This document shows, piece by piece, positions 16,113 through 23,625 of a DNA stretch of 64,000 bases (within the stretch, counting starts at the first letter, position 1; every line of letters starts with the position of its first letter). The stretch is from Marinobacter szutsaonensis (lineage in GTDB: Bacteria; Pseudomonadota; Gammaproteobacteria; Pseudomonadales; Oleiphilaceae). The DNA lies in the NCBI RefSeq assembly GCF_039523335.1, contig NZ_BAAAFC010000001.1, forward strand, positions 2,046,001 to 2,110,000, read 5' to 3'. The translations under genes and the position numbers were made by a program. The notes below the pieces were generated by a model that ran no database searches, was not told where the DNA came from, and saw nothing but the letters and a program-made list of their open reading frames with translations.

Positions 16113-16292
16113 CGGGCAAGGCGCTCCGCAGGGCGCACAAGCGGTTTCATCCCGCTGCATCAAGGCCGTTTCCACGTTGCCCTGACCGGAATTGAACGCA
16201 AAGGTCGGGCTGCTGAGGTGGTCCGCCATGATCAAAGCCAGAATCACCCCGAGCAAGACCACGATACGGGTACGACTGTAGGCTTTGTCCAT
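16098..16292 (-). CDS. Small Cys-rich membrane or exported peptide
   Basis: 64 residues: a basic start (MDKAYSRTR), one hydrophobic helix (IVVLLGVILALIMA) and a polar tail ending CAPCGAPCPSTRD, with three cysteines in eight residues. The ATG at 16292 has a very good GGGAGG ribosome site 6 bases upstream and lies 14 bp after the YeeE/YedE stop, so it looks like a real last gene of the rhodanese/YeeE operon. The tail could bind a metal or carry sulfane sulfur. No family is recognised. Its last 15 bp overlap the convergent ADP-ribosylglycohydrolase gene. Confidence 0.65.
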   Translation of the reverse strand: MDKAYSRTRIVVLLGVILALIMADHLSSPTFAFNSGQGNVETALMQRDETACAPCGAPCPSTRD

Positions 16293-16306
16293 CCTATCCT
16301 CCCGCA

Positions 16307-17521
16307 TCAGTTTGGCAGCCGGAACCACGGCCGCAGCCGGATTCCGATCAGTGAACCAGCGAAAGCACAGGCAAACCAGATCCAGGCATGCAGGCTGGCG
16401 GAGGCAATGCCGGAGAACAGCGCGCCGATGTTGCAACCGAAACCCAGCCGGGCGCCATAACCCAGCAGCAAGCCACCCACCACGGCGGCCAGAAACTGGC
16501 GACCTTCCGGCCGGTTCCGGCTGGCCTCGTTGAAACGATTGGCCAGACCCGCCGCCAGCATGGCGCCAAGCAGCAGACCAAAGTTCATCACCGAAGGAAT
16601 GTTGGTGAGTACCGAATCCTTCAGGGCCATAGCCGGGTAGTCCCAGGTCCAGAACTCGAACTGGGCCATGTTCACACCGACCACTTCCAGGGCCTTGGCG
16701 CCCCAGACATTAAAGGCGAAGGTGATGCTCCAGGGCGCGCCACCGATGGCCAGAGTCAGGGCGTTGCCTGCTGCCAGTATCAGGATCGCCCAGGTGAAGG
16801 GCCAGCGACCGCTGAACAGGGTTCGGAGCAAGCCATGCCCCTGGCTTTTCCACAGCAACTCATCCCTTTCGATCGAACCATGGGCCTTGCGCTCGATGCG
16901 ATTGACCCACCAGGCGATCAATCCCAGACCGACAAACTGCACCAGGATGGCTCCGGTTATGCCAAAGCTGTTGACCAGCGGCACCGGATCGAACCCGGGC
17001 TGATCCAGCCACCAGGGCAGGTGGATGGATCCGAGCACGGCACCGGCAATGAAGAACACCAGCGTGACCACCATGCGGATGTTGCCGGCGCCCACGGTAA
17101 ACAGGGTCCCGGAACCACAACCGCCCCCCAGCTGCATGCCGATACCGAACAGGAAGGAACCAACCATCAAGGAAGTGCCCACCGGTGCTACCGCACCCAC
17201 CAGGCCTTCCTGGCCACTGTGAAGCATGGGCACCATGACCAGGGAACTCACCGCGAACAGCAGCAGCTGCGCCCGCATGCCGGCGCCGCGCTTCTTGACC
17301 ACCAGGTTGCGCCAGCCGGCGGTAAAGCCGAAGGCACCGTGATACAGGGCCATGCCGAGAACAGTTCCGATCGCAAACAGTGCCACCATGAAAGGGGCAG
17401 TCTCCAACCAGATGAGACCTCCCAACAGGGCGAACCCCACCAGCGCCGTCGAGACAATAAACCGGTCCACCTGCCAGGGAGATTGTTGAAGGTCCGGTTG
17501 AAGAACCGCTGAGTCAGTCAT
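16307..17521 (-). CDS. YeeE/YedE family sulfur-compound transporter
   Basis: 404-residue polytopic membrane protein with the two conserved cysteine repeats of the family, QLGGGCGSGTLFTVGAGN near residue 140 and GFGCNIGALFSGIASASLHA near the C-terminus. Characterised relatives (TsuA) take up thiosulfate through such cysteines. Inferred role: import or export of thiosulfate or another sulfane-sulfur species. The ATG at 17521 is preferred to an in-frame TTG 15 bp earlier. It follows the exported rhodanese gene by 23 bp, a functional pairing often seen, and is followed by a small Cys-rich peptide gene. Confidence 0.88.
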   Translation of the reverse strand: MTDSAVLQPDLQQSPWQVDRFIVSTALVGFALLGGLIWLETAPFMVALFAIGTVLGMALYHGAFGFTAGWRNLVVKKRGAGMRAQLLLFAVSSLVMVPMLHSGQEGLVGAVAPVGTSLMVGSFLFGIGMQLGGGCGSGTLFTVGAGNIRMVVTLVFFIAGAVLGSIHLPWWLDQPGFDPVPLVNSFGITGAILVQFVGLGLIAWWVNRIERKAHGSIERDELLWKSQGHGLLRTLFSGRWPFTWAILILAAGNALTLAIGGAPWSITFAFNVWGAKALEVVGVNMAQFEFWTWDYPAMALKDSVLTNIPSVMNFGLLLGAMLAAGLANRFNEASRNRPEGRQFLAAVVGGLLLGYGARLGFGCNIGALFSGIASASLHAWIWFACAFAGSLIGIRLRPWFRLPN

Positions 17522-17544
17522 TGCGCTTCCGCTCAATCGAATAA

Positions 17545-18504
17545 TCAGTTGAAGAAATCGAGAATCTTACCCAGACCCTTCCTGGCCACCTGCATCGGGC
17601 GATCGCTGTCCTGGGACCATTCCGCCATGGAGCCGTCGTACAGCGCCACTTCTTCGAAACCCGCCAACTCGCTCAGCACGAACCAGTCGGTGGCGGCCCA
17701 GTGCCCAGTGTTGCAGAAGGCAATGGTGCGGGCACCGGGGTCCAGCTCGGCTGTGTTTACCTTTTCGGTAATCGCATCCCGGTTGAGATAAAACACCTGG
17801 TCCTGCTGGTTGATGAACGAGTCATGGGGCAGGTTCCGGGAACCGGGGATCGTACCCGGTGCTTTGGCCGCCGGCGACTTGGTCTCGCCCCGGAAATAAT
17901 CCGCTGGGCGGGCATCGACCAGTTGAGCCTGGGTTTCACGGGCTTGTTGTACTTCCTCAAGGCTGGCCAGGAGAGGTTCCTGAAGCTCGCCCTCGAACTG
18001 TGCCACCGGCAAGCGTGCGCCACCCCCCTGGGCAACGTCATAGCCCGCCGCCTTCCAGCCGGCAAAGCCACCGTTGAGGATCGTAACCGCATCGTGGCCC
18101 AACACCCGGAAGGTCCAGTAAACCCGCGCAGCACTGCCGAAATCCGTTACGCCCGTTCCGGCGGGGACAACAACCACGGTCGCGTCATTGGTGATACCCA
18201 GACCACCAATCAGGCGCTCCAGAGAACGAACCGGAGGCATCAGCCCGGTCACGCCGTCGCGGCTTTCACGCCAGCCATCGTTGGTGTAACTGCTGTAGAC
18301 CGAACCGGGAATATGGCCTTGCTGAAAGCTGCTCCGATCACCACCGTTATCAATCCCTGAGCGGACATCCAGGACCACCAGCCGCTCATCGCCCAGGCGA
18401 TCATTCAACCAGGCAGCATCTACCAGAGCGGGCACTGCAGCTTTCGCGGCCCAGGTAAAGGTACTGAGCAGAAGAAAAACCGACAATATTGCCAAACGAT
18501 TCAT
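17545..18504 (-). CDS. Exported tandem-domain rhodanese (thiosulfate sulfurtransferase)
   Basis: 319 residues with an N-terminal signal peptide (MNRLAILSVFLLLSTFTWAAKA) and two rhodanese domains: an inactive first domain (VVLDVRSG...GHIPGSVYSS) and a second domain whose loop CNTGHWA carries the catalytic cysteine. It should move sulfane sulfur to thiol acceptors in the periplasm. The ATG at 18504 follows a GGAGGTG ribosome site. It is the first gene of an operon with YeeE/YedE and the Cys-rich peptide. An inverted repeat in the AT-rich leader at 18581-18597 may be an operator. Confidence 0.92.
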   Translation of the reverse strand: MNRLAILSVFLLLSTFTWAAKAAVPALVDAAWLNDRLGDERLVVLDVRSGIDNGGDRSSFQQGHIPGSVYSSYTNDGWRESRDGVTGLMPPVRSLERLIGGLGITNDATVVVVPAGTGVTDFGSAARVYWTFRVLGHDAVTILNGGFAGWKAAGYDVAQGGGARLPVAQFEGELQEPLLASLEEVQQARETQAQLVDARPADYFRGETKSPAAKAPGTIPGSRNLPHDSFINQQDQVFYLNRDAITEKVNTAELDPGARTIAFCNTGHWAATDWFVLSELAGFEEVALYDGSMAEWSQDSDRPMQVARKGLGKILDFFN

Positions 18505-18580
18505 GAGTGCACCTCCGCACGGAGTCTGATGATGACCCACCATTATGAATCGATGATTAAGCTATTAAAATATTTTTAAA

Positions 18581-18597
18581 TAGATCGTTTTGATCTA
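18581..18597 (-). promoter_or_regulatory. Inverted repeat upstream of rhodanese operon
   Basis: TAGATC and GATCTA arms around GTTTT form a perfect inverted repeat in a strongly AT-rich stretch (about 18541-18600), 77 bp upstream of the rhodanese start. The position suits an operator close to a promoter. No cognate regulator is adjacent. Confidence 0.4.
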
Positions 18598-18648
18598 CTG
18601 AAATGAGCAAAGATTTGATCCAGACCGCAAGGAGTCCGTGCCTGACGC

Positions 18649-19341
18649 TCACACCCGTCCATCCAGCTGTAGCCAGACAGCCAGCCGGGAGTGCGGTCGC
18701 CGGCGGAGGTAAAAAGGCAGAGCACTCATAATCATCAAAACAAGGGCGGCAGCCAAGACTGTCACCACCGGGTTAAGCTCGAAGCTCTGACCAAGCCCGG
18801 CAAAAACAAACGTCATCGGCAACATTCCCACTGCTGTCGCAAGCGCATAGCGCCAGACCTTGATGGCCGTGACTCCCGCCGCGTAGCTCACCAGGGCGAA
18901 GGAGAACACAGGGATCAGACGAGTCAATAGCACCGCCATGAACAGAAAGCGCTGGGACCCTCGCGCCGAGAACACCGGGTTGTGGTCGAGCTTACGCTGC
19001 ACGGCCTCCCGCCCGAGGATCCGCGCCAGGTAAAAGGCGATGAGAGAGCCGGCAAGCGCCCCAGCCACGGCAATGGCCGTACCGGTGAACATGCCATAGA
19101 CCAGCCCCGCGGCAGCACTGATGGGTAGCGTGGGAATCGGCCCGACAACCACGGCAAGAATCATCATCAGCATCAGGAACACAGGCCCGAGCATACCCTG
19201 GTGCATCAGCCAGTCTGACAGGGCTGCGGGCGCCAGGCTGGCGGGCATGCCCAGCTGCCGAAGCATCAGCCAGATAGCGGCCATCAGTAACGCGACGATG
19301 ACCAGGAAGGAAAGACGGAAAAGCCACTGTGAACGGATCAT
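18649..19341 (-). CDS. TVP38/TMEM64 family membrane protein
   Basis: 230 residues, mostly hydrophobic, with the DedA/TVP38 core: VVVGPIPTLPISAAAGLVYG, a reentrant-loop segment, GSLIAFYLARILGRE, and LTRLIPVFSFALVSYAAGVT. Members of the superfamily are proposed lipid or ion transporters. It is a stand-alone version of the domain fused to the oxidoreductase at 11454-13652, so the window has two paralogues. It lies upstream of the rhodanese operon on the same strand, 145 bp apart, and may be transcribed separately. Confidence 0.85.
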   Translation of the reverse strand: MIRSQWLFRLSFLVIVALLMAAIWLMLRQLGMPASLAPAALSDWLMHQGMLGPVFLMLMMILAVVVGPIPTLPISAAAGLVYGMFTGTAIAVAGALAGSLIAFYLARILGREAVQRKLDHNPVFSARGSQRFLFMAVLLTRLIPVFSFALVSYAAGVTAIKVWRYALATAVGMLPMTFVFAGLGQSFELNPVVTVLAAALVLMIMSALPFYLRRRPHSRLAVWLQLDGRV

Positions 19342-19432
19342 CGAAGTATTCTACCCGTCACAGGGGCATCGGGAAGGTAAAAAAGACAATGGCAGGCCGC
19401 CTGGAACCAACCACACGGCCTGAACCGGCAGC

Positions 19433-19600
19433 TTACTGGTTCTTGCTCCAGGCAAACTTCTGGAACGGCTTATCAACCGGCGTTTGGGCAATGTGGTTGA
19501 TGTAGTGGCTCATGGTCGCCTGGGAGAGGGTCAGGATGACGTCCAGCACCAGTTGGTGCAGTTTCTGATAGACCTCCAGGACCTGGGGCGATTCCGCCAT
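19433..19600 (-). pseudogene. Remnant of a carboxymuconolactone decarboxylase (AhpD-like) gene
   Basis: A 55-codon frame whose first part, MAESPQVLEVYQKLHQL, resembles an N-terminal segment (around residues 38-55) of AhpD-like carboxymuconolactone decarboxylases, and whose second part, VLDVILTLSQATMSHYINHI then AQTPVDKPFQKFAW, matches their C-terminus. The N-terminal 35 or so residues and the central 80-100, including the CxxC catalytic helix, are missing; the two ends are joined in frame. The remnant is divergent from a TetR gene, the usual partner arrangement. It could still be expressed as a small protein but cannot be enzymatically active. The family match is from memory. Confidence 0.6.
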
Positions 19601-19663
19601 TATTGATCGCTCAATAACAGCGAGGCCAACTGTTGTTGATCAATCACTCAAGATATAATTGAG
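19601..19663. promoter_or_regulatory. Repeated TTGA/TCAA palindromes, probable TetR operators
   Basis: Between the AhpD-like remnant and tetR lie three palindromes built on the same half-site: TATTGA-TCGC-TCAATA (19601-19616), TTGATCAA (19636-19643) and CTCAA-7-TTGAG (19647-19663). They flank both divergent starts, as expected of an autoregulated TetR control region. Confidence 0.55.
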
Positions 19664-19696
19664 CAAACATTCAAAGTGACGACAGATGGTATCGGT

Positions 19697-20299
19697 ATGC
19701 CCAGACCTCCAAGTTATGATCGGGAATCCGCCCTCGCGAGGGCCGTCAACCTGTTTTGGGAAAAGGGCTACCATGGCAGTTCGATGAAGCAGATCGAGCA
19801 GGCCCTGGATATGCGGCCCGGCAGCATCTACGCCACCTTTGGCAACAAGGATGGTCTGTATTCGGAAGCCCTGACCCGTTATGCCGAAGCGGGCGGCGCG
19901 GAGCTGGCCGAGCACATGGCCGGTTACGATTTTATCATCGAAGGATTAAAGGACTATCTCCGCCGGATTGCGCAGGGCTGTACCAAAAAAGGCGTTGCAC
20001 CCTCCCGTGCCTGCCTGATCGTCAAGACCCTGCTTGAATCCAGCAATACCCACGCGGGGCTGTCCGAACAGGCGCAGGCGATTCTCGGGGCGATAGAGCA
20101 GTCTTTCTCGGACTTGCTTGAGCAGGCCAGAGAACAGGGTGAATTGAGGGAATCCGTCGATCCCGGGCGTCTTGCCCGGCTGCTGCAAAGCCAGATCATG
20201 GGGTTACGCTCCATCGCCGAGCGCAACCTCCCTGATAATGAGCTGGAAGCTCTGGGGGAGGATATGGCGAGGATTCTCGACGCCTATCGTGCGGACTGA
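19697..20299 (+). CDS. TetR family transcriptional regulator
   Basis: 200-residue repressor. The N-terminal helix-turn-helix domain reads ALARAVNLFWEKGYHGSSMK then QIEQALDMRPGSIYATFGNK; the C-terminal part is a helical ligand-binding domain with SRACLIVKTLLESS. The ATG at 19697 gives the usual N-terminus; a GTG lies 21 bp earlier. The original target was probably the divergent AhpD-like gene, now only a remnant, so the regulator may be orphaned or control other genes. The palindromes at 19601-19663 fit TetR operators. The inducer is unknown. Confidence 0.9.
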   Translation: MPRPPSYDRESALARAVNLFWEKGYHGSSMKQIEQALDMRPGSIYATFGNKDGLYSEALTRYAEAGGAELAEHMAGYDFIIEGLKDYLRRIAQGCTKKGVAPSRACLIVKTLLESSNTHAGLSEQAQAILGAIEQSFSDLLEQAREQGELRESVDPGRLARLLQSQIMGLRSIAERNLPDNELEALGEDMARILDAYRAD

Positions 20300-20314
20300 C
20301 ACCGACTGTAACGA

Positions 20315-21166
20315 TCAGCTGGCCAGACGATTCACCTGCTCCACAAACCCGGCCGGAACGCTGTCCAGCACTGGCCGGGCATCCCCGCACACTTCCGGGT
20401 GGGGTACATCCGGCTCCACCGCCAGTACGGTGGGGGATTCGGACCAGTGCAGCAGTTGCAGCTTGCCGTTCTCCTGCTCCACCAACGCCGTGCAGTGCTC
20501 CACCCAGTCGCCGTCATTGCAGTACAGCCCGTCCTCACTGCGCAGAAATCCCGCGGAATGTATGTGGCCACAGATAAAGCCGTCGTAATGGCCCTTTTCC
20601 GCCACGGTCAGCGCCGCCAGCTCGAACCGGCGGATGAACGTGCGCGCCCTGCCGATCCGGCTCTTCACCCAGGCCGCCAGTGACCAGTACGGCTTGCCCT
20701 GAAGGCGGCGCAGGGCATTGAACCAGCGGTTCAGACGCAGCAACAGGCCGTGGGCACGGTCACCGACCAGCAGCATCAGCGGGCTACAGCGCACCACCTG
20801 GTCAAACTGGTCTCCATGACACACCAGGAACTGCCGGCCATCCGCGGTGGTATGGACGGCCTTGTACTTCAATTCGATACCGGACAGGGTCTGGCCGCAG
20901 AAACGCCGGAAGAACTCGTCGTGGTTACCGGGAATGTAGACCACGCGGGTGCCGGAAACGGCCAGATCGATCAGCTTGTGGATGACCTTCCGATGGGATT
21001 CGGGGAAGTGAGAACGCCTCTGCATGGCGATCAGGTCGACAATATCGCCAACCAGATACAAGGTTTCGCACCGGATATTGTCCAGAAAATCCAGCAGATA
21101 GTCGGCCTGACAGTCGGCCGTTCCCAGATGGACATCGGAAATGAATACACTGCGATACTGTCGCAC
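20315..21166 (-). CDS. UDP-2,3-diacylglucosamine diphosphatase-like metallophosphoesterase
   Basis: 283 residues with all calcineurin-type metal motifs intact: SDVHLGT, VGDIVDL, PGNHDEF, CHGDQFD and CGHIHSA. The spacing and length match the LpxH2-like branch of UDP-2,3-diacylglucosamine hydrolases, thought to act in lipid A synthesis or related lipid turnover, but the true substrate is unproven. I chose GTG at 21166 because GGGAGG lies 6 bases upstream and the domain starts at once; a TTG-initiated extension of 29 residues shows no homology. It converges with tetR 15 bp away. Confidence 0.85.
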   Translation of the reverse strand: MRQYRSVFISDVHLGTADCQADYLLDFLDNIRCETLYLVGDIVDLIAMQRRSHFPESHRKVIHKLIDLAVSGTRVVYIPGNHDEFFRRFCGQTLSGIELKYKAVHTTADGRQFLVCHGDQFDQVVRCSPLMLLVGDRAHGLLLRLNRWFNALRRLQGKPYWSLAAWVKSRIGRARTFIRRFELAALTVAEKGHYDGFICGHIHSAGFLRSEDGLYCNDGDWVEHCTALVEQENGKLQLLHWSESPTVLAVEPDVPHPEVCGDARPVLDSVPAGFVEQVNRLAS

Positions 21167-21277
21167 GGCGCCTCCCGCTTCTCCGGAGCTTTCAGTCAGA
21201 GTTCCTTGAAAGAACCATGGCAAGCTCCGGTGACAATCGGGTGACGCCGGCAAGACAGTTTGGTTACCGGCGAGGCC

Positions 21278-21901
21278 TTATCGGAGGTCCGGATTCAGGG
21301 TGTAGGTTCCGGTTACCCGGGCACTATCCAGCACGTGGCCCTTCATGGCCTCCCGGACATCGTTGCCATCGAACTGACCCTCAAGACCCAGGCTCTGCAC
21401 ATCCAGTGCATGAACCTCGAAATGATAATGATGGATGATCTCATCGTTCCAGGGCGGGCAGGGGCCGTCGTAGCCCGCGTAGGTACCGGCCATGTCAGGG
21501 TTACCGGCCAGGAACTGGGTGTAGTTATTGACGCCACGGACACCAATCGGGCCCGGGCCATGATCCTTGCCCTTCGGGCTGACGCCATCGCTGTCCTCAC
21601 CCTCGGGGACCCGGTTCACATTGGCGGGAATGTCCACCAGCAGCCAGTGGAAGAAATCCACCCGTGGCAAATCCTTCGAAACAGTTTTGCCCTCCTGGTT
21701 GACGTCGTCCGCCACGCTGGGCACATCCGGATCAAACACCAAGACCACGAAGCTTTTGGTGTCTGCGGGGGCATCCTCCCAGGTAATCTCCGGGTTCCTG
21801 TTCGGACCAAAGCTCATGTGGTCCTCTTCGCTGTAGACGCCGAATGCGAATTTCTCCGGAATCGGCTGGCCTTCTTCAATACCTCGGACCTGCAGTTTCA
21901 C
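21278..21901 (-). CDS. YbhB/YbcL family (PEBP, Raf-kinase-inhibitor-like) protein
   Basis: 207 residues with phosphatidylethanolamine-binding protein features: NRNPEITWEDAPADTKSFVV, LVFDPDVP, FFHWLLVDIPANV (the conserved HW) and GYDGPCPPWNDEIIHHYHFE, which contains the family GPxPP signature followed by HxYxFxVxAL. It is about 50 residues longer than E. coli YbhB through insertions around 65-85 and 105-125. No signal peptide is present, so it should be cytosolic. Bacterial members have no settled function. It appears monocistronic. Confidence 0.9.
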   Translation of the reverse strand: MKLQVRGIEEGQPIPEKFAFGVYSEEDHMSFGPNRNPEITWEDAPADTKSFVVLVFDPDVPSVADDVNQEGKTVSKDLPRVDFFHWLLVDIPANVNRVPEGEDSDGVSPKGKDHGPGPIGVRGVNNYTQFLAGNPDMAGTYAGYDGPCPPWNDEIIHHYHFEVHALDVQSLGLEGQFDGNDVREAMKGHVLDSARVTGTYTLNPDLR

Positions 21902-22076
21902 AGCAATGCCTCCTGTTGATAATTGACGTCGACCTGGTTGATTTTGACAACGGCCGACCAGATCTTTGATACAAACGGTTTTAACAGTGGTATCGACCTT
22001 CTGTCCAGATTAGCAGACGAGGGCGGACTCCACGTTTTACCATCGCCATGCCCAACCAACGGAGACCCAGGTCACC

Positions 22077-22520
22077 ATGAGCGACCAGAACCCAGGCAGT
22101 CCACAGCAGCCCGCAAACCAGAAGGATGAGGATGCCATCGCCCTGGCCCAGGGCCTGTTCGATCTTGCCCGCAACGGCGGCACCCACATGCTCCGGCCTT
22201 TGCTGGAAGCCGGCGTGCCGGTGGATATACGGACCAGTGACGGCGACAGTCTACTGATGCTGGCCACGGGCCATAGCCATACCGACACCGTCCGCTTCCT
22301 GCTGGAGAAAGGTGCCAACCCCAACCTGGCCAACCACCAGCTGCGTACACCGCTGATGTCTGCAGCGATGACCAATGAGGTGGAAATACTGAAGCTTCTG
22401 CTGGAGGCCGGAGCCGACCCCCGGGCGGCCGATAGCGACGGCGCCAGCGCTTTGGACCTGGCAAGAGCTTATGGCGCCACCGATGCGGAGCAGCGACTGG
22501 CTGCCCGAACGGACGGATGA
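22077..22520 (+). CDS. Ankyrin-repeat protein
   Basis: 147 residues with about three ankyrin repeats: GGTHMLRPLLEAGVPVDIRT, DSLLMLATGHSHTDTVRFLL then EKGANPNLANHQLRTPLMSA, and EVEILKLLLEAGADPRAADS. It is likely a protein-protein interaction adaptor; no partner is indicated. The start ATG at 22077 is preceded by GGAGACCCAGGTCACC, with GGAG as ribosome site. An imperfect GATCAAGG/CCTTGATC hairpin lies just after the stop (22525-22554) without a T-run. Confidence 0.85.
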   Translation: MSDQNPGSPQQPANQKDEDAIALAQGLFDLARNGGTHMLRPLLEAGVPVDIRTSDGDSLLMLATGHSHTDTVRFLLEKGANPNLANHQLRTPLMSAAMTNEVEILKLLLEAGADPRAADSDGASALDLARAYGATDAEQRLAARTDG

Positions 22521-22610
22521 CCCGGATCAAGGCTCCCCACAATTGCCCTTGATCATCACGCCAGATCAACCATAGTTACTAACGGAAAGCCCACTTCAAG
22601 GAGAGCAAGT

Positions 22611-22790
22611 ATGAGTGAAGAAGAGGACTACAAAAAACTGCATCCGATTCTGAGTTCGGTGACCCAGACCTACGTGGATCTGTATACCAACAGGCCCAAT
22701 GAGAAGAATCGTGAGCAGCTGATCAAGCTGGAGAAACTGCTCCACGAAAAACTCGAAGAACTGAAGAAAGCCCGGGAAGAAGGTAGCTGA
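22611..22790 (+). CDS. Short helical hypothetical protein
   Basis: 59 residues, too short for most gene filters but well supported: an AAGGAG ribosome site 7-8 bases before the ATG and normal codon use. It is highly charged (MSEEEDYKKLH...) and its C-terminal half, REQLIKLEKLLHEKLEELKK, has a leucine heptad pattern suggesting a coiled coil or helical hairpin. No family is recognised. It lies 90 bp after the ankyrin gene and converges with the LOG gene. Confidence 0.65.
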   Translation: MSEEEDYKKLHPILSSVTQTYVDLYTNRPNEKNREQLIKLEKLLHEKLEELKKAREEGS

Positions 22791-22823
22791 CCCAGCCCGT
22801 TACCGGCACTCTGGCAACCACCC

Positions 22824-23384
22824 TCAAGTCCATTTCTCATGCGGCGGCCGGTAGTTGCCAAAGGCTTCAACCACCGCCGCCGGGGTTTCGGCCCGGATGA
22901 TCATGTCGATGTATTCCTGGTTCAGGAAGCCGTTTTCCTGCATGGTCTGCACCATGGCCAGCAACGGGTCATAGAAGCCGTTGATGTTGTACAGACCGCA
23001 AGGCTTCTGGTGAAAACCCAGCTGTCCCCAGGTCCAGGCCTCGAAGAGTTCCTCCAGGGTGCCGATACCACCAGGCAGTGCGAGAAATCCATCCGCCAGT
23101 TCCGCCATCCGGGCCTTGCGCTGGTGCATGTCACGGACCACATGCAGTTCGGTCAGGCGGTCATGTGCCAGCTCCCGGTCCCTCAGGCTCTCGGGAATCA
23201 CGCCATAGACCCGGCCACCGGCAGCCAAAGTCGAGTCAGCGACGATGCCCATCAAACCGACATGGCCGCCACCGAAAACGACATCAATGCCATGGCGACC
23301 GAACCAGGTGCCAAGCTCCCTGGCCTTGTCCACAAAGACCGGATTGTTGCCGGATCTCGACCCGCAATAGACCGCCACTTTCAT
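22824..23384 (-). CDS. LOG family (cytokinin-activating-like) nucleoside-5'-monophosphate phosphoribohydrolase
   Basis: 186 residues with the LOG signatures: VAVYCGSRSGNNPVF at the N-terminus, FGGGHVGLMGIVAD, the catalytic-site RKARMAEL and the PGGIGTLEELFEAW motif. The family cleaves N-glycosidic bonds of purine nucleotides; in non-plant-associated bacteria the usual annotation is TIGR00730 Rossmann-fold protein. It is divergent from ndh with 241 bp between them. Nothing links it to a neighbour. Confidence 0.93.
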   Translation of the reverse strand: MKVAVYCGSRSGNNPVFVDKARELGTWFGRHGIDVVFGGGHVGLMGIVADSTLAAGGRVYGVIPESLRDRELAHDRLTELHVVRDMHQRKARMAELADGFLALPGGIGTLEELFEAWTWGQLGFHQKPCGLYNINGFYDPLLAMVQTMQENGFLNQEYIDMIIRAETPAAVVEAFGNYRPPHEKWT

Positions 23385-23566
23385 CGACTTCTCCCGTTTT
23401 TTGACTGCTCGAATGTTCCACAGTATGGGTGTTCAGCAAATGCAGTTAAACGTTTCGGTGGGGCAAAACCGCCTTTCGTGCAATTGTGCCGGTGACCGGC
23501 TCCGCGTTAGTATTACTTCGGCAGCATTAGCACCCTACCTTTAACGATGCCTTCCCCAGTGAGGAC

Positions 23567-23600
23567 AGCCAAGCACTTTTGGCCGCAAGAGTGCTTGGCT
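23567..23600 (+). other. Perfect 11-bp hairpin in ndh leader
   Basis: AGCCAAGCACT (23567-23577) and AGTGCTTGGCT (23590-23600) pair perfectly around a 12-base loop, ending 25 bp before the ndh start codon. The following bases (CTCTTCACTTCAAGG) lack a T-run, so it is more likely a 5'UTR regulatory or stabilising stem, or a symmetric protein-binding site, than a terminator. Confidence 0.6.
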
Positions 23601-23625
23601 CTCTTCACTTCAAGGTCTGATTGTT

